This document shows positions 1 through 12,848 of a stretch of DNA of 64,000 nucleotides, piece by piece. Below the pieces are notes generated by a model. The model worked only from the letters and a program-made list of their open reading frames with translations, was not told the DNA's origin and did no database searches. The position numbers and the translations under genes were made by a program. This DNA comes from Proteles cristata cristata. Taxonomy: Eukaryota; Chordata; Mammalia; Carnivora; Hyaenidae. Position 1 is the stretch's first letter. The number at the start of each line of letters is the position of its first letter. The stretch spans positions 62,001 through 126,000 of the forward strand of contig JAESUZ010002394.1 of NCBI GenBank assembly GCA_017311185.1, written 5' to 3'.

Positions 1-1214
1 GAAGATGAGATACCATCACTCCGAGCTCACAGTTGGTTTCCATTCCTACCATTTCTTCCTTGCAGATTCCAAGTCAAAAGGAAATGATCCCACACTTGTG
101 AAGGGGCAGTAACCATGGTAACATATACACACTCAAGTCTCCATACTCCATCAGATTTTTCTGCAGGCTGGGCCACTGCAAGGAGTAACAAGGGAACTGA
201 ACTGAGGGGAACAAGGACTCCAGACCTGAATCTACCTTTCACACAGACACTGAAGCACAGGTTAATACTGGTGCCAAGGAGCTAGGGCACTGAACCCCTG
301 AGTCCTAGAGAGGAAGACAGCTGTGGGAACATATAGTGCTGGGGTCTGAATTTCAGTCACAACATTTTGACTGCAATCCTAAAGTAGTACTTTCTGCTTC
401 AGAGAGATCACATGTTGCCTCAGTTAAAAAGGTTGTTCTAACTATTTACTTGGGCTTGGCAAGCACACTCTGTACCTTGCCTTCTCGATCTCTGTCTTAG
501 GAGGCTGGACTAAGATGGAAGCCACATGGCTCAATTTCCTTTTGTTCTGTGGCACTCAGGTGGTCTGTAGTAACAGCATGCACAAGCCTGGGACCCGGGA
601 ACAGGGATAGCCAGTGAAAGCCTTTGTGGTGCAGAGCACTGCTCCATCAGAACCTAGCATTTGTACTGGGTTTGCAGCCAGCAGTCTTGCTGATAAATAA
701 GTTAGCTGTTTTTAAATCTCATAAGGAAGATGCACTGCAAATTTTTAGAAAGAACTCCTGATACTAGTACTTGATGTTCCAGCCCAGCCTTTGTATTGCA
801 ATGCATAATAATAGTGAGTCCAGAACATAAGGAGCACAGGGCACTACACAAAACAGTATACCTCACAACCAAGCAAGACATAAGAAATAGCAGAAATGAC
901 ACTCCTCATCCTGAAATATTAGAACTTCAGTGCTCAAATGGCCTATCAAAGGACCCATAAGTCTCTAACTCTTTCTTTCTGGTGGGGAAAAAGCCCATAA
1001 CCATGGACAAAAATTTCATTTGTCAGGCTGATAGTCTAGAAGTCTAAATGGTGCAGTGTTTCATTTATATCTCAACAAAGACGTGATTGAATGAATATAG
1101 TATGAAAAATGATGCTAATATACGAGAACATTACCTAGATACGCTAGACTACTGTTAAAACCAAATTAACAAAATTAATGTAATTTTCATTAACAATCCC
1201 TACCATTAATTAAG

Positions 1215-1375
1215 CCCTCACATACCAAGTTACAGATGCCATTTCTAATCCTTATAGTAAGCATAACAGGTAGATATTATTAATCCTCATGTATACAGAT
1301 GAGGGACCAGGTGAATAGAGAGGATATTACACAGCCAGATTGTGGCCAAGCTAGTATTTATTCTCCCCCTGTGTC
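1215..1375 (-). repeat. MIR SINE fragment
   Basis: The reverse complement of the MIR centre is recognisable: a run resembling 'tattattaatcctcat..acagatgaggg', followed by the 'acacagccag' block that in MIR corresponds to the 'gtgaccttgggc' side. MIR is an ancient tRNA-derived SINE shared by all mammals. The copy is heavily diverged and has no visible target duplication. Confidence 0.6.
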
Positions 1376-2339
1376 CGGCCAGTGTCTACTCACCCTTTAG
1401 GTCTTAGGTGAACAATGTTGAAGAGCATGTAACTTAGACTGAGCAAATGAGAGAAGCCTTCCTGGATGGAAAATGCATGATCACCACATCACAATTTCAG
1501 TGTCAGGACGTGTGCTGTCACATGTATACGTAGCACATACCCTCCCCCCGCAAATTACCAAAATCATCTGGTGACTTGCTCTAGGAGCACACCACCATTT
1601 ATTGTGTGATTAGCAAGGACCTACTTCTTATCTTGTTTATGCTGAAAAAGTGAGAGAGCTATTATTCATGCCAGCCCTGCCAGTGTAGAGAGTGTGGGGC
1701 TACTTCCCATCACTGCTTTGCTTCCCTTCCCTGCTGCTCGTTACTTCAAGTCCACAGGATTGGGAAAGGCTAAGTGTAATCTGTTTCTGGAGGAGGACTT
1801 TTCTTTTCTGGCAGTTCACCAAAGGACATGTTTTGGGCGTGGTCCACCACCTGTATGACAGAAAGAGCTCAGAATTCCAATAACATGCATAACCACGAAT
1901 GACCACATAGTGCTTTTGCTTGACGGGAGTAGAAATAAACAGTTATCACAAAGTATGATGAAAAAAGTGCCAGTCACTTCAGGTACTAATTATCCAGTGT
2001 ATTTTTGCTGCAGCTCCTTACTCTGACTTTAAACCATTTAAATGCACGTTAGCGCCTTCATCAGATGATAAATAATGAGCATTTCAGGAAAGTCAGCCGA
2101 CAGAGTTCTTGCTAAACATCTCTGCCTTGTTAGCTATTAAGTTTGAAATTATTCCTTCAGCTTAGGTTTGAGACTTCTGCGGATTGGTTCTCCACACCCT
2201 TATAGCCTTCTTTCACCAGAAATAACTGAGGACTGTCTTTGAAAGTAAACATGCACAGAGTAAATGGAGCCAAAGTGCACACAGTTCCTAGTTGTCACCT
2301 CTGTTGCTTTAGCTTTGTGGAATTCATTATTACAAGTGT

Positions 2340-2553
2340 TTGTTTGTTTGTTTTGAGAGGAAGAGCACACACACGTGCACACCAGTGAGGGGTGGGCAGA
2401 GAGAGAGGGAGAATCTCAAGCGGGCTACACCCTCAGCTCAAAGCCCCATGATGGGAGTTGGAGGGGTGGGCTCGACCTCATGACAGTGAGATCATGACCT
2501 GAGCCAAAATCAAGAGCAGGCGGCTCAGCCCACTGAGCCACCCAGGAGCCCCA
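2340..2553 (-). mobile_element. CanSINE (tRNA-Lys-derived), antisense
   Basis: Read on the minus strand this begins with the cat-type CanSINE head (the + strand ends 'gagccacccaggagcccc'), has the centre seen here as 'gagatcatgacctgagcc', and ends in an A/T-rich tail seen as 'tgtttgtttgtttt' at the left. It includes a GA-rich block matching the family's CT tract. It is moderately diverged and no clear target duplication was found. Confidence 0.85.
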
Positions 2554-2939
2554 TAAGTTTTGCATTTACTTCATTTATTTATTACATTTCTCTGCATTTG
2601 TCTACACTTTTCAGATTTTTGGAATAGAGCATGAAATGCCTACTCACTACTTCTGCAAAGGACAATAGTCTGTACTAGCCCAGTTTTCAGACTAGTTGGT
2701 ATATGACCTCATTACTTAATTCACGTCTAAGAAGGGTCAGTTCCCACAGTAAAAGTCAATCATCCTCTACCTCTGAGATTGGTATGAAGTAGTGCATTAA
2801 CTGAAAATAAGATGCTGAATTTTTCTTTTAGTAGATTAAGTATCTGAGATGAAAAATCAACTTTGACCAAAGGCATGAAATAAAATTAAGGTAGTTAGGG
2901 ATACATTACTGGAAATTCCACAGTAGTCTTTCTTTGAAC

Positions 2940-3110
2940 AAGTGCTTTCACTTCTCTGAGCCACAGTTCTTGTAAGATAGAGATAATCCATTTTTACTAG
3001 CAGGTGGGGCTGAGCACCTTGAATAAACTATTGTGAATTAACATTTTGCACAGTGACCTGAAACATGTCCAGATGTCAGTAAATGACAACTGCTGCTATT
3101 GTTATTGGTG
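2940..3110 (+). repeat. MIR SINE fragment
   Basis: The order 'cacttctctgagccacagttctt', a purine-rich 'gatagagataat', then 'gctgagcaccttgaataa' and 'gtcagtaaatgacaactgctgctattgttatt' follows the MIR consensus in sense orientation (the 'cctcagtttcctcatctgtaaaatgg..gataataat..' part and the 3' end). It is old and diverged. Confidence 0.6.
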
Positions 3111-3287
3111 ATATTGCCCTATATTGTCACAGCCATAGATTCTAAGTGCCTAAATCTTTATTTCATAATATAGTGTGTTTTGAAAAGACAGGAAATACTT
3201 TGCTGGGTGATTTCTTATTCTCTATCTCAATCTTAAAAACATTGAATTAATATAAAAAATTTGATAGCCCTTCAAAGTTGAGATTTT

Positions 3288-3999
3288 GGGGTTAAGCATC
3301 TGACTCTTTTTTTTTTTTTTTACAAATAGTTTATTATCAAATTAGTTTCCACATAACACCCAATGCTCATCCCCACAAGTGCCCTTCTCATGCCCATCCC
3401 CCCTCCCCCCACATCCATCAGTCCTCAGTTTTTGTCAGCATTCAAGAGTCTCTCATGGTTTGCCTCTCTCCCTTTCCCCCACCATTTCCGCCCTTCTTCT
3501 CCCCCTTGGTCCTCTGTTAAGTTCCTCCTAATCCTCCTATACGTGCACACATATGATATTTGTCCTTCTCTGCCTGACTTATTTCGCTCAGCATAACACC
3601 CTCAAGGTCCATCCATGTTGCTACACATGGCCAGATTTCATTGTTTCTCATTGCCATGTAGTATTCCATGGTATAGATAAACCACATCTTCTTGATCCAT
3701 TCATCTGTTGATGGACACTTAGGCTCTTTCCATGTTTTAGCTATTGTGGAGAGTGCTGCTATGAACATTGGGGTACACGTGCTCCTATGCATTAGCATTT
3801 CTGTATCCTTTGGGTAAATTCCTAGCAGTAAGCATCTGACTCTTAATTTCAGCTCAAGTCATGTTCTCATGGTTTTTGAGTTTGAGCCCCATGTCAGCAC
3901 AGAGCCTCCTTGGGATTTTTTTTCCTCTCTCTCTCTGTGCCCCTCCCCTGCTTGTGTTCACTCACTCGCTCTCAAAATAAATAAATAAACTTTTAAAAA
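3288..3999 (+). mobile_element. CanSINE split by an L1 insertion
   Basis: The SINE starts near 3288 with '..gttaagcatctgactctt', is interrupted by a minus-strand L1 3' end (3309-3828), and resumes at 3829 with the same 16 bases followed by 'aatttcagctcaagtcatg', the family centre, a CT tract (3923-3942) and the 'aaaataaataaataaac' tail ending near 3999. The first ~20 bases of the normal head are missing, so the SINE was 5'-truncated or eroded before the L1 landed in it. Confidence 0.85.
3309..3828 (-). mobile_element. 5'-truncated young L1, antisense (520 bp)
   Basis: A poly-T run at the left is the poly(A) tail in antisense. It is followed by the G-rich 3' UTR (seen as C-rich) and the last ~90 codons of ORF2, which on the minus strand end in a GGLGGT-like C-terminus. 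The sequence is nearly identical to the L1 copies at 47,500 and 53,900. The flanks carry a 16-bp target duplication, TAAGCATCTGACTCTT at 3293-3308 and 3829-3844, so it is a bona fide target-primed insertion. Confidence 0.93.
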
Positions 4000-4212
4000 A
4001 GTTATTTGAAGTGTCAAAACAGTATTGGGACTGCCATGGTAGCAAGTTTGGAATCCTTTCCTTCATCAGAGGCTTCCCCTTGCCCCAGCATTCCTCTTGT
4101 ATACACAGGAACTGTTGATATCCAATATGCTTCTATCTCTGAATAGGCAGTGAGCGTATGTGGACATTACTCAGTGTGTTATACACAAGATAAACTTTAC
4201 ATCTGCCTAACT

Positions 4213-4449
4213 CAGTGGTTCTCAGCAGGAGCTTATGTTCCACCCAGAGGACATTTGGCAAAGTCTGGAGATATGTTTTGGATGTCATAACCTGGCGGAG
4301 GAGGGAAAGGAAGCGGAGGAAATTATGCTATTGGCATCTAGTGGGTAGAAGGAAGGAATGCTGCAACATATCCTACAATGCACAAGATAAACTCCTACAG
4401 AGAATTACCCGGCACAAAATGTCAATGGTGTCAAGGCTGAGGAACCCTG
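4213..4449 (+). mobile_element. MER20 (hAT-Charlie DNA transposon remnant)
   Basis: The element begins 'cagtggttctcag' and ends 'gaggaaccctg', the inverted ends of MER20. Internal blocks 'ggacatttggcaaagtctgg', 'tggcatctagtgggtagaa' and 'cacaaaatgtcaatggtg' match the family. Flanks 'gcctaact' and 'atctaacc' could be a decayed 8-bp hAT-type target duplication. It is a non-autonomous fossil without coding function; the open frame across it is incidental. MER20 copies have been co-opted as regulatory elements in placental mammals (established knowledge); nothing here proves that for this copy. Confidence 0.85.
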
Positions 4450-5464
4450 ATCTAACCCAAAGAAGCACTCCTCCGTTAACTAAAGAATCATTCCACAGTA
4501 GATCTTGAAGTTAGTTATTTGAATTCTCTAATAAAAGTAGCTTAATTTATTATGGCTCACTTTCCAAATTGATCATGTCAAGGGTCAGCCCGATAACTAA
4601 CCACCATTTATAGTTTTTCTTGGATTAGTTATGCTCCATTTGTAATATGAGCTCAGAGTGCTTTAGTCTTAGCTGTGAAAAGACCCTTCAGGATCCATCT
4701 CAGATAAGAGTGATAGCTGAGATTCTCAAAATGGAAGTCATTTATATGAAGCCAGCATAGGGTACCCTTGTCTTCGAAAACCTTACCTGTAGCTGTTCTC
4801 GGAAAGACTTGCTAGCCTGCGTGGAATTACTTGGCACTAAAAATTAAGATCGCCAGATCAAGTTAGCTGGAGGGTCAGATGTTTCCTTTGCCAGGAAATG
4901 AAAAGACAGTAGGTAATCTTTTCATATATTATTTATACCTTTCAGCAAAGCATAACTCCAGGCTGTGAATGGCATAGCCTTACACCCCCACCTTCCTGAG
5001 CTGAAAGCTGAACTAAGCCTGTATTATTCCAGGCCACCTTTGCTCCACATGATGTAGGAACTAGCTTGTTAGAGCTGCCCTGGTAGCCTCTGAAGAGGTC
5101 TCTTGGGAGGATTGGGGGAGTGGTTCATAAGAGCCCTTGCAGTTTGCAGTGTTTATAACCAGAGTCTTTGTAGTGATTTCCAGGAGCCGTCATCTACTGC
5201 AGAAGCCCCGTAACAGGTGCAGCCATGGAACACTGAATATGTTTTTAATTATGTTTTATACAAGGCATGGACCCTTTCTTTTCAGTGGTCTGTATTTCAC
5301 ATATTGGAAAATAAGTACCATATTTATAGACACCTACACACGCGTGCATTAGTTCTTAATTGAAGACTGTCAATTCAATGTGATACTCATTCAAGTGAAT
5401 CTTGGACTTCATTTATGTTTGCCTAAACATTTATTAGAACTCTTACCACATGAAAATTTTTTAA

Positions 5465-5632
5465 TTTATTTTAATTTTTAAATGTTTATTTATTTTTGAG
5501 AGAGACAGAGTGTGAGCAGGGTAGAGGCAGAGAGAGAGAGGGAGACACAGAATCTGAAGCAGGCTCCCCTCTCTCTCTGCCCCTCCCTCACTTGCTCTCT
5601 CTCAAAAGAAATAAATAAACTTTTAAAAAATG
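5465..5632. repeat. Tail-to-tail inverted CanSINE chimera
   Basis: The left half (about 5465-5567) is a CanSINE 3' half in antisense: A/T tail, then GA tract and 'cagaatctgaagcaggctcc'. It joins directly at about 5568 to a CanSINE 3' half in sense: 'cctctctctctgcccctccctc' then 'caaaagaaataaataaac'. Both heads are absent. The two arms are partly complementary over roughly 60 bases and could fold into a hairpin. Confidence 0.75.
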
Positions 5633-6670
5633 GAAAGAAAAGAACCTACTTATTTTAACCAGTTGAAATCTCCTCCTTAAAAAACATGGGCATGTAAAGC
5701 TCAAGAGCCTAAATACCTCACTGGGATTGTGAACAGAGTTTTAATCGTTTCTTACCACCCCCTGGGGACATAGACAAACGGTGCATCAGCTTATTTACAC
5801 ACTCACAGAAAGGTATCTCCAAAGAAAAAGAAATCCTTATCTTTGAATAAGTAATTTGGGGAAAATTCTAAGAGCTTAGTATTTGGGCATAATTTTAATT
5901 TCTAATGCTCCATGATCCTCAGGAAAAGCTGGAGAAATTTAGGATTGGAGTAGGTATGGTGTTCGAAGGAAGCTGTAATCACAGATTCTTTGTAGGTTGT
6001 GTCCCCACTTTCCTTGTGATTCTTTAGTTCCAGAATGTGTCAATGCTTTTCATTTCTATACAGCAATAATGTGGTCAGAAGTTGTTTGCAGGAGCCATAG
6101 TTCTGATCTAGTGCAGTACCCTGGCTAGACACTGAGCCACTGTGACTCCCACAGGTTTCCCTGTAGCCTTAGGAGGCTGTTGATCTGCTTGTCTCATCAC
6201 TGGGCGGTCTACCTGACACTGTCCTGCTGACAGGACATTGTAGTGTCTGCAGCGTCTTCCCCCTCCATGTGAGCACAGTGGTACCAGGTCACCTACCATC
6301 CTGGCTTGGGACCAAGGTTATGGCTTCTCCCAGAGAATGTTGGCAGGACAGGAAATTTCTGGAACTATGTCCCTGTAGAAGAACTATCCTGAAAAAGAGG
6401 TTTTTCTCATTACCTTGATTCTCTTACATGCATTAATCTTTTCAGTTAATTTATGCTTGTCTGACTTGAGAAAATTCAGGAAATGGGACATAGATTACAT
6501 TCATTTTGAATTTTGACAGATGACTCTGTATCAGCCTTCCAAAGGTTTTACCAACCTGACTCCCCTCTGCCACGTGTGTAAGCATCCCTTTCCCCATTCT
6601 CTCAGCAACGTGATGTATAATCAGTACCTGCCCTCTTTTTCTGGCTCTCTGAAAGGTTACAGAGTTATGT

Positions 6671-6891
6671 TTTGGGGGCACCTGGGCAGCTCAGTCAGTT
6701 AAGCATCTGACTTTGGCTCAGGTCATGATCTCATGGTTTGTGAGTTCAAGCCCTGCATTGGGCTCTGTGCTAACAGCTCAGAGCCTACTTGGAATTCTTT
6801 CTCTCTCTCTCTCTCGCTCTCTCACTCTCTCTCCTTCTGCTCCTCCCCTACTCTTTCTCTCTCTTTCTCAAAGTAAATAAAGTTTTTAAAA
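6671..6891 (+). mobile_element. CanSINE, sense
   Basis: The head 'gggggcacctgggcagctcagtcag' is followed by the A-box region, 'ggtcatgatctcatgg', a B-box-like 'gagttcaagcc', a long CT tract (6801-6870) and an 'aaataaagttttt' tail. AGTTATGT at 6663-6670 and 6892-6899 is the target duplication. Confidence 0.9.
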
Positions 6892-7271
6892 AGTTATGTC
6901 CTTAAAAAAATTAATCTTTTGAATTCAACTGTAATTTAATCATTAGTGGTTTCTAACAGTCACTTCATATTTCTTTTTTCGGTGACTTATCCATTCATAT
7001 CCTTTTCCCATTTTTTGGAGTGAGTTTTGATTTATAGGAGTCTTTATGTTTTATACCTATTAAGCATTTGTTTATCTGTCAAATATTCAGAATTTCTCCC
7101 ACTCTGTCATTTGCTTTTACTTTTACTTAGTATGACATATATTACAGGGTAAAAATTTTACTTGCAGAGAAATCTAATCTATTAATGTTTTCCTTACAGT
7201 TTCCTTAAAAAGGCCTTCCTATCCCCAGTTTGTAAAAATGTCTTTATATACTCTATTAATTTTATACTTTT

Positions 7272-7446
7272 AAAAAATATTTTTTAATGTTTATTTTGAG
7301 AGAGAGAGAGAGAGAGAGATCATGTAAGCTGGGGTGGGCGGAAGAGAGAGAGGGAAAGAGAGAATCCCAAGGAGGAGCCAGGAGATCATGACCTGAGCCA
7401 ATATCAAGAGTCTGACACTTAACCAAGTGAGCTACCCAGGCACCCC
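7272..7446 (-). mobile_element. CanSINE, antisense
   Basis: The tail, GA tract (7298-7319), centre 'gatcatgacctgagcc' and head ('gctacccaggcacccc' at the right end) are all recognisable on the minus strand. The segment between the GA tract and the centre is shortened. A perfect 15-bp target duplication TAATTTTATACTTTT lies at 7257-7271 and 7447-7461. Confidence 0.93.
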
Positions 7447-7889
7447 TAATTTTATACTTTTAATTTACATTTAGATCTCCAGAATACTTGGAATTTATTT
7501 TTATGTACCACATCAAATAGGGATGTAACTATTTTTCTTTTAAATGAATGGTCAGTTATCCCAATATTCTTTCCCTGCTGATTTGAAATATCTTCCTTAT
7601 TTTTAAAATTCCCACACTTACCAGCTTCTGATTCTGGTCTTTCTGATGGTCTTCACTGGTTTAATCAGGGGTCAAAGAAGGTTTCTCAGGGAGCGAGGTG
7701 AGAGCGAGGTGATGTCTGAACCGGGCTAAGTACGAGTGAGGTAAGCCTTGGAGGGGGGAGGGAGGAGAGCTTTCCAGTCAGAGAGGAAACCTGTGGGAAA
7801 GTCCTATGGCAGCTGTAAGAAATGAAATAAGGTCTGTTTGTCAGGGGGAAGTCCTGTAGGGTGAGGGGTTCCTGTTCTCCCACAGGATA

Positions 7890-8265
7890 AATACAAAGAT
7901 CTTGAACATTCCGACCCTGCATTCCCCTCCGGCCCTGACCCCGCCCCAGCCCTTCTTGGTTTCAGAGGTGGTTTGTCAGCTGCAGCAGCACAGCCTGGGT
8001 TCCCCTTGTGTGCCGCCTGCACCACCCAGCCCACCCTCACCAGGCCCAGTACCCCTCAGCTCTCCGAGAAGCTGGTGCTTCACCCCACTGCCCTCGGCCA
8101 GCACCTTTGCACCTTTGCTGTGTGTTGCCATCTGTGTCCCTCCTTGGGCCGGGTGGTTTTCTCAGTTGGGGACCTTGTCTAACTCATCTCTGTATTCGCA
8201 CAGTCGAGCACGGAACCTGCTGCAAACGCAATTTACTCCGTAATGTTTGTTGACTAAACGCTTGA
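7890..8265 (+). repeat. L2 LINE 3' end
   Basis: The order 'cagcacctttgcacctttgctgtg', 'tggggaccttgtctaactcatctctgtattc', 'gaacctgctgcaaacgc' and 'aatgtttgttgactaaacg' follows the 3' end of L2. This makes the stretch GC-rich with few stops and produces several overlapping Pro-rich open frames, which I do not regard as genes. Confidence 0.6.
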
Positions 8266-8323
8266 ACAAGATTTAAAAAAAGATCACTGCCCTTCTAAAA
8301 ATGTCAGCTTTCGTGTGAGTGAC

Positions 8324-8352
8324 TGTGTGTGTGTGTGTGCGTGTGTGTGTGC
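8324..8352. repeat. (GT)n microsatellite
   Basis: About 14 GT units with one GC interruption. It is a simple repeat with no coding role visible. Confidence 0.95.
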
Positions 8353-9863
8353 AGCATAATATACACCCTGCAGTACAGCTAAGAAATAGCATCTGTTAGC
8401 CTTTCTCCTTGCAACGGAGGTTGTCACCACACTACTACTTTTGTTCCCACGTGGGAGGTTTTCACATGTGATTCTTGCACCTGGAGTTTCTCGGGGAGAC
8501 TGTGACAGATTCCTGGGCAAACTCTAGCAGCCCTTCTCCTAGTGCATGTGTCAGTATTTTAATGTGAAGCCTTCAGGCTTCTAGGGTCACCTTCTAGGAC
8601 CAGCGTGGATGACAGGAGGTGGGCGAAGGGCTTTTGAAAAGGGGGCTACAATCTGAGCAAGGCACAGGGCATGTATCAGTGAACCACTGTCAAGGGCGTT
8701 AGGGAAACATTTTACACATAATCTTTGGTAATATATTCAGAAAGTCACGGTTAAACATCTGCCTCTTTATTTCCTCCAAAGTCGTTTCATGTAGAACTGA
8801 CTTGGCATCAGCTGCTGACATTTTGGGTTTTTATTTGTGCTAAAGTGATGCGGCTTAATGAAAATTCAGCACATAACTTTGACGTGCCCAGTTACCATCT
8901 AAAATACATGAGAACAGCACTGCATACCCACTTCAGGCAGAGCGCTGATGGTTTCCTGTGACAGTAATTGCAGGTGTTCTTGTTTCCTTAAGTAAAGTTA
9001 AAGCTAAAGCCAGAACCTTTCCAGAATGCATCTCAGGGCAAGATATTTGTAGGCCAAAGCGAATGGCAACATGCAGCACAGAAAACGTTCTCAAGATGAT
9101 CCCGGCTGGATGGGTTCCATATGGAGATTCTTCGTGAGCCGGGGCCTGGAGCTGATATGGGAGGACCACAAAGTGTGATCTCTTCCGTCTTTGTGTTTTC
9201 AGGACTGCCTCTGGCCATAGAACACGCAGAAATCTTTATTTTTCACTAAGCAGAGGTCAAGGTGAGACTGAGAGGAAATGTGTAGAGTTTTAGATCAGCC
9301 TTTAAAAAAGAAGTGATACAGATTTACATCATCTTTGAGGTGGTGATCTTAGTTCCTGTGACATTATAGTCTTTGGAAGGTGTGTGTGTGTGTGGTGTGT
9401 GTTGGCTACCAAAGACTTGCTTTGTGACCCGTAACATTTAGAATACAGTGATCACTAGAATTACTATTTAGGTATGAAGAGAAGCTGAGACCATCAGATG
9501 TCTGTCTTCTTAGTTTAGTGGTCTTTTCTGCCCTTCTTCTGCTACCCCCAGGTTCAGACTACTTTGGAGGTAATTCCTCCGTAAATGGAGTGGCCATGGG
9601 AGGTTAGGAGGTAAACAATTTGACCCTAAGCATTCCCCATACAAATAACCTTACCTCACCTTCTTCCATCCTAATTCCTGTTATATTTGCCAACAAAAGA
9701 AAGAAGGTAAATTTGAGAAACTCCTACAAGTACTGTCTGTAATTCTCTGGAACCAAATACCTTCCATATCCATAATAAGCTTTCAGTCAACTCGAGTTTT
9801 CCTATGCCCGCTGTAGTCCACTTTTATGAAACATGCACATGTTAAAAAAAATACAAACTGATA

Positions 9864-10093
9864 GGAGGATTAGGAGGAACTTAACGGAGGACTGTGGGGG
9901 AGAAGGGGAAAAATAGTGGGGGAGAGGGAGGGAGGCAAACCATGAGAGACTCTTGAATGCTGAGAACAAACTGAGGGCTGATGGGGAGGAGGGGAAGGAG
10001 GGTAATGGGCATGGAGGAGGGCACTTGTGGGGATGAGCACTGGATGTTATATGGAAACCAGCTTCACAATAAACTATTTAAAAATATATATAT
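9864..10093 (+). mobile_element. L1 3' UTR fragment (230 bp), sense
   Basis: It starts at 'ggaggattaggaggaac', the last codons of L1 ORF2, and continues through the G/A-rich 3' UTR ('ggcaaaccatgagagactc', 'gggatgagcactggatgtt') to 'aataaactattt' and an A/T tail. AAACTGATA at 9855-9863 and 10094-10102 is a likely 9-bp target duplication. It is a severely 5'-truncated insertion of the same lineage as the 47-kb copy but more diverged. Confidence 0.88.
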
Positions 10094-11574
10094 AAACTGA
10101 TAATACATTGACTCCCTTGCCCCAGATTATTTCTACATTTGGATATATCTGCAGCTGAAGTATCAAAAGCCATGTTCGGGGAATGAAAGGGGTGGAAGGC
10201 TTCCCCCTGTCCAATCTAAATGAGAGATTTCACAGACTGGGTGCTTAGGTTTGTCTGTTGATACACATTCATAAGAAACTGAAAATTCACTAGATTTCCC
10301 AAACCAGTGTTTTCTACTCTTGGGGAAAAGACACTGGCCGAATTGTTAGAAAAGGGTTGCTCAGGGACACCAGGAACCACTCGTCACAGACGTTCTTTCA
10401 GAAAGCAAAGTAATAGGACAGCATCTACGAGAGTCGTCCTGCCAGACCCAGCATGCCTAGCAAGTAGGAGGAACCACAGGTCCCCAGAAGGCACCTCATC
10501 GCTCCACCTAGCCTTCTTAAGGATATTCCTTGGAGCAGAAGATGCTGGAATAAAGAAGGCCTTCTCTTGCTTCAACCCATAATCTTTGAGACTGTACTCA
10601 CTTATGTGTTCACAGGTTTAAAAAGGTGGTGGGGGGGTGGGGGGCATGTTGCTTGTTGCCTTTGGGAAATATCAGACCTTGAAATAGAATTAAAAGTCAC
10701 TGCCATAAGGGGAAGAAACAAGTAAAAGTATAATTCGATAATAGATACTTAAAAGGAAAGCTCCGTGTTGCATCGCTCCATCTCTCAGGAGAGGTTCCTC
10801 AAGTTGGCTTGTGGAGCTAGAGTGCTTTTATGGAGAGATATCTGCCTGTCTGCTCCTCAGAGCTCCCAAGAGAACTGTCCTGGACCCTCCTTTCTCTACA
10901 GGACAGTATAGGGAGGTCATAAGCTTTCAGAAAGGCTCAGACCCAAGACTTGGAAGCCACACCTCTAATGACCTGTGGGTATAGAGTCAGATGAAGAATT
11001 AATCCCAACAAAAGAGTTTCTCACCTGATTCAGAACCTCATCCCCAGGGCAACACTAGATACTTTCCAGGCCAGAGAAGGAAACAGAATTGCACTTACCA
11101 ACATGCATTCTCCATTATGTGAGGCTTATTTTCAGCTTGATGGGTCCATAATTTATTTGCAAGGCTAAAACATTAAGTTGGTATTAATTCATACCCAGCC
11201 TCTGAATGTTCACATCGTTAGCTTGTAACTTTTAAGTACTAAAAACAATTCATCATAAATTCCCAAAATTAATGACATGTTATGCTTTAATTAACTGAGG
11301 TCATACAAGGATAACTTCAACCTCAAATATGAGAAATGCAGGTAAACAACTATAATTTAATTGGCTTACTCCAGATTTTTATGTTGATATTAAGAAACTT
11401 TATATTCTGAGAAGCATGAAATTCCCTCAATGAACGTATATTCAGTAGCGTCATGCTCGTGGGCAGGTTAGAAAACCAGATGCTCCGCTTAAGGAATTCT
11501 TTAATAAAAGCACCATATTTTCCAGATTGTTTATTTTTCCTGTTTTTCACAAGACCGTGGAATTACATAGTAGG

Positions 11575-11815
11575 GTTTGGGGGTTAAGAGTATAGCCTTT
11601 TGAGCTTGAGTTCATCCACTCCCCCCACTTCTTCCAAACTGGTGACCTTGGGAAGGCGGGCTAATCTACCGTCCTTAGTTTCTTCATCCTGTAAATGGAG
11701 CTGGTTTTAGTACCAACCTCACAGAGTTGTTGTGAAGATGAAGAGCGTTAATGCATGTCATTGTGTCGCTGTCAGGCATATAGTAAACATTCACTGTCGG
11801 TATCAGTAGTAGTAG
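11575..11815 (+). repeat. MIR SINE, nearly full length
   Basis: It reads in MIR order: 'agagtatagccttttgagcttgag', 'ggtgaccttgggaa', 'cttagtttcttcatcctgtaaatgg', 'cctcacagagttgttgtgaagatgaa', 'ggcatatagtaaacattcactgt', ending in a (AGT/AGC)n-like tail at 11803-11828. It lies about 100 bases upstream of the MFAP3L acceptor and is an old intronic insertion. Confidence 0.8.
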
Positions 11816-11890
11816 CAGCAGTAGCAGTACATGTTTTTAGTAATGTGAGAGTTTGTAGACACTTTGATGTGACCTGTGTGCCCTCAGTTG

Positions 11891-12848
<958 letters not shown>

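Larger units (their letters stand above)
6500..7640 (-). repeat. Ancient L1/HAL1-type fragment, antisense, split by two SINEs
   Basis: Segments such as 'cttatccattcatatccttttcccattttttgg', 'atttataggagtctttatg' and 'ctaatctattaatgttttcctta' follow the antisense of mammalian LINE ORF2 sequence (family of L1M or HAL1). The run is interrupted by CanSINEs at 6671-6891 and 7272-7446. It is strongly diverged with no open frame. The part before 6670 is less certain. Confidence 0.55.

Noticed and set aside
4215..4508. 97-codon Arg/Lys-rich frame
   Set aside because: It is MER20 transposon sequence.
7902..8253. Several overlapping Pro/Ser-rich open frames
   Set aside because: They lie on a GC-rich L2 3' end; overlapping frames in all phases reflect composition, and there is no splice or domain support.
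8324..8352. Regulatory GT tract
   Set aside because: A short common microsatellite with no further support.
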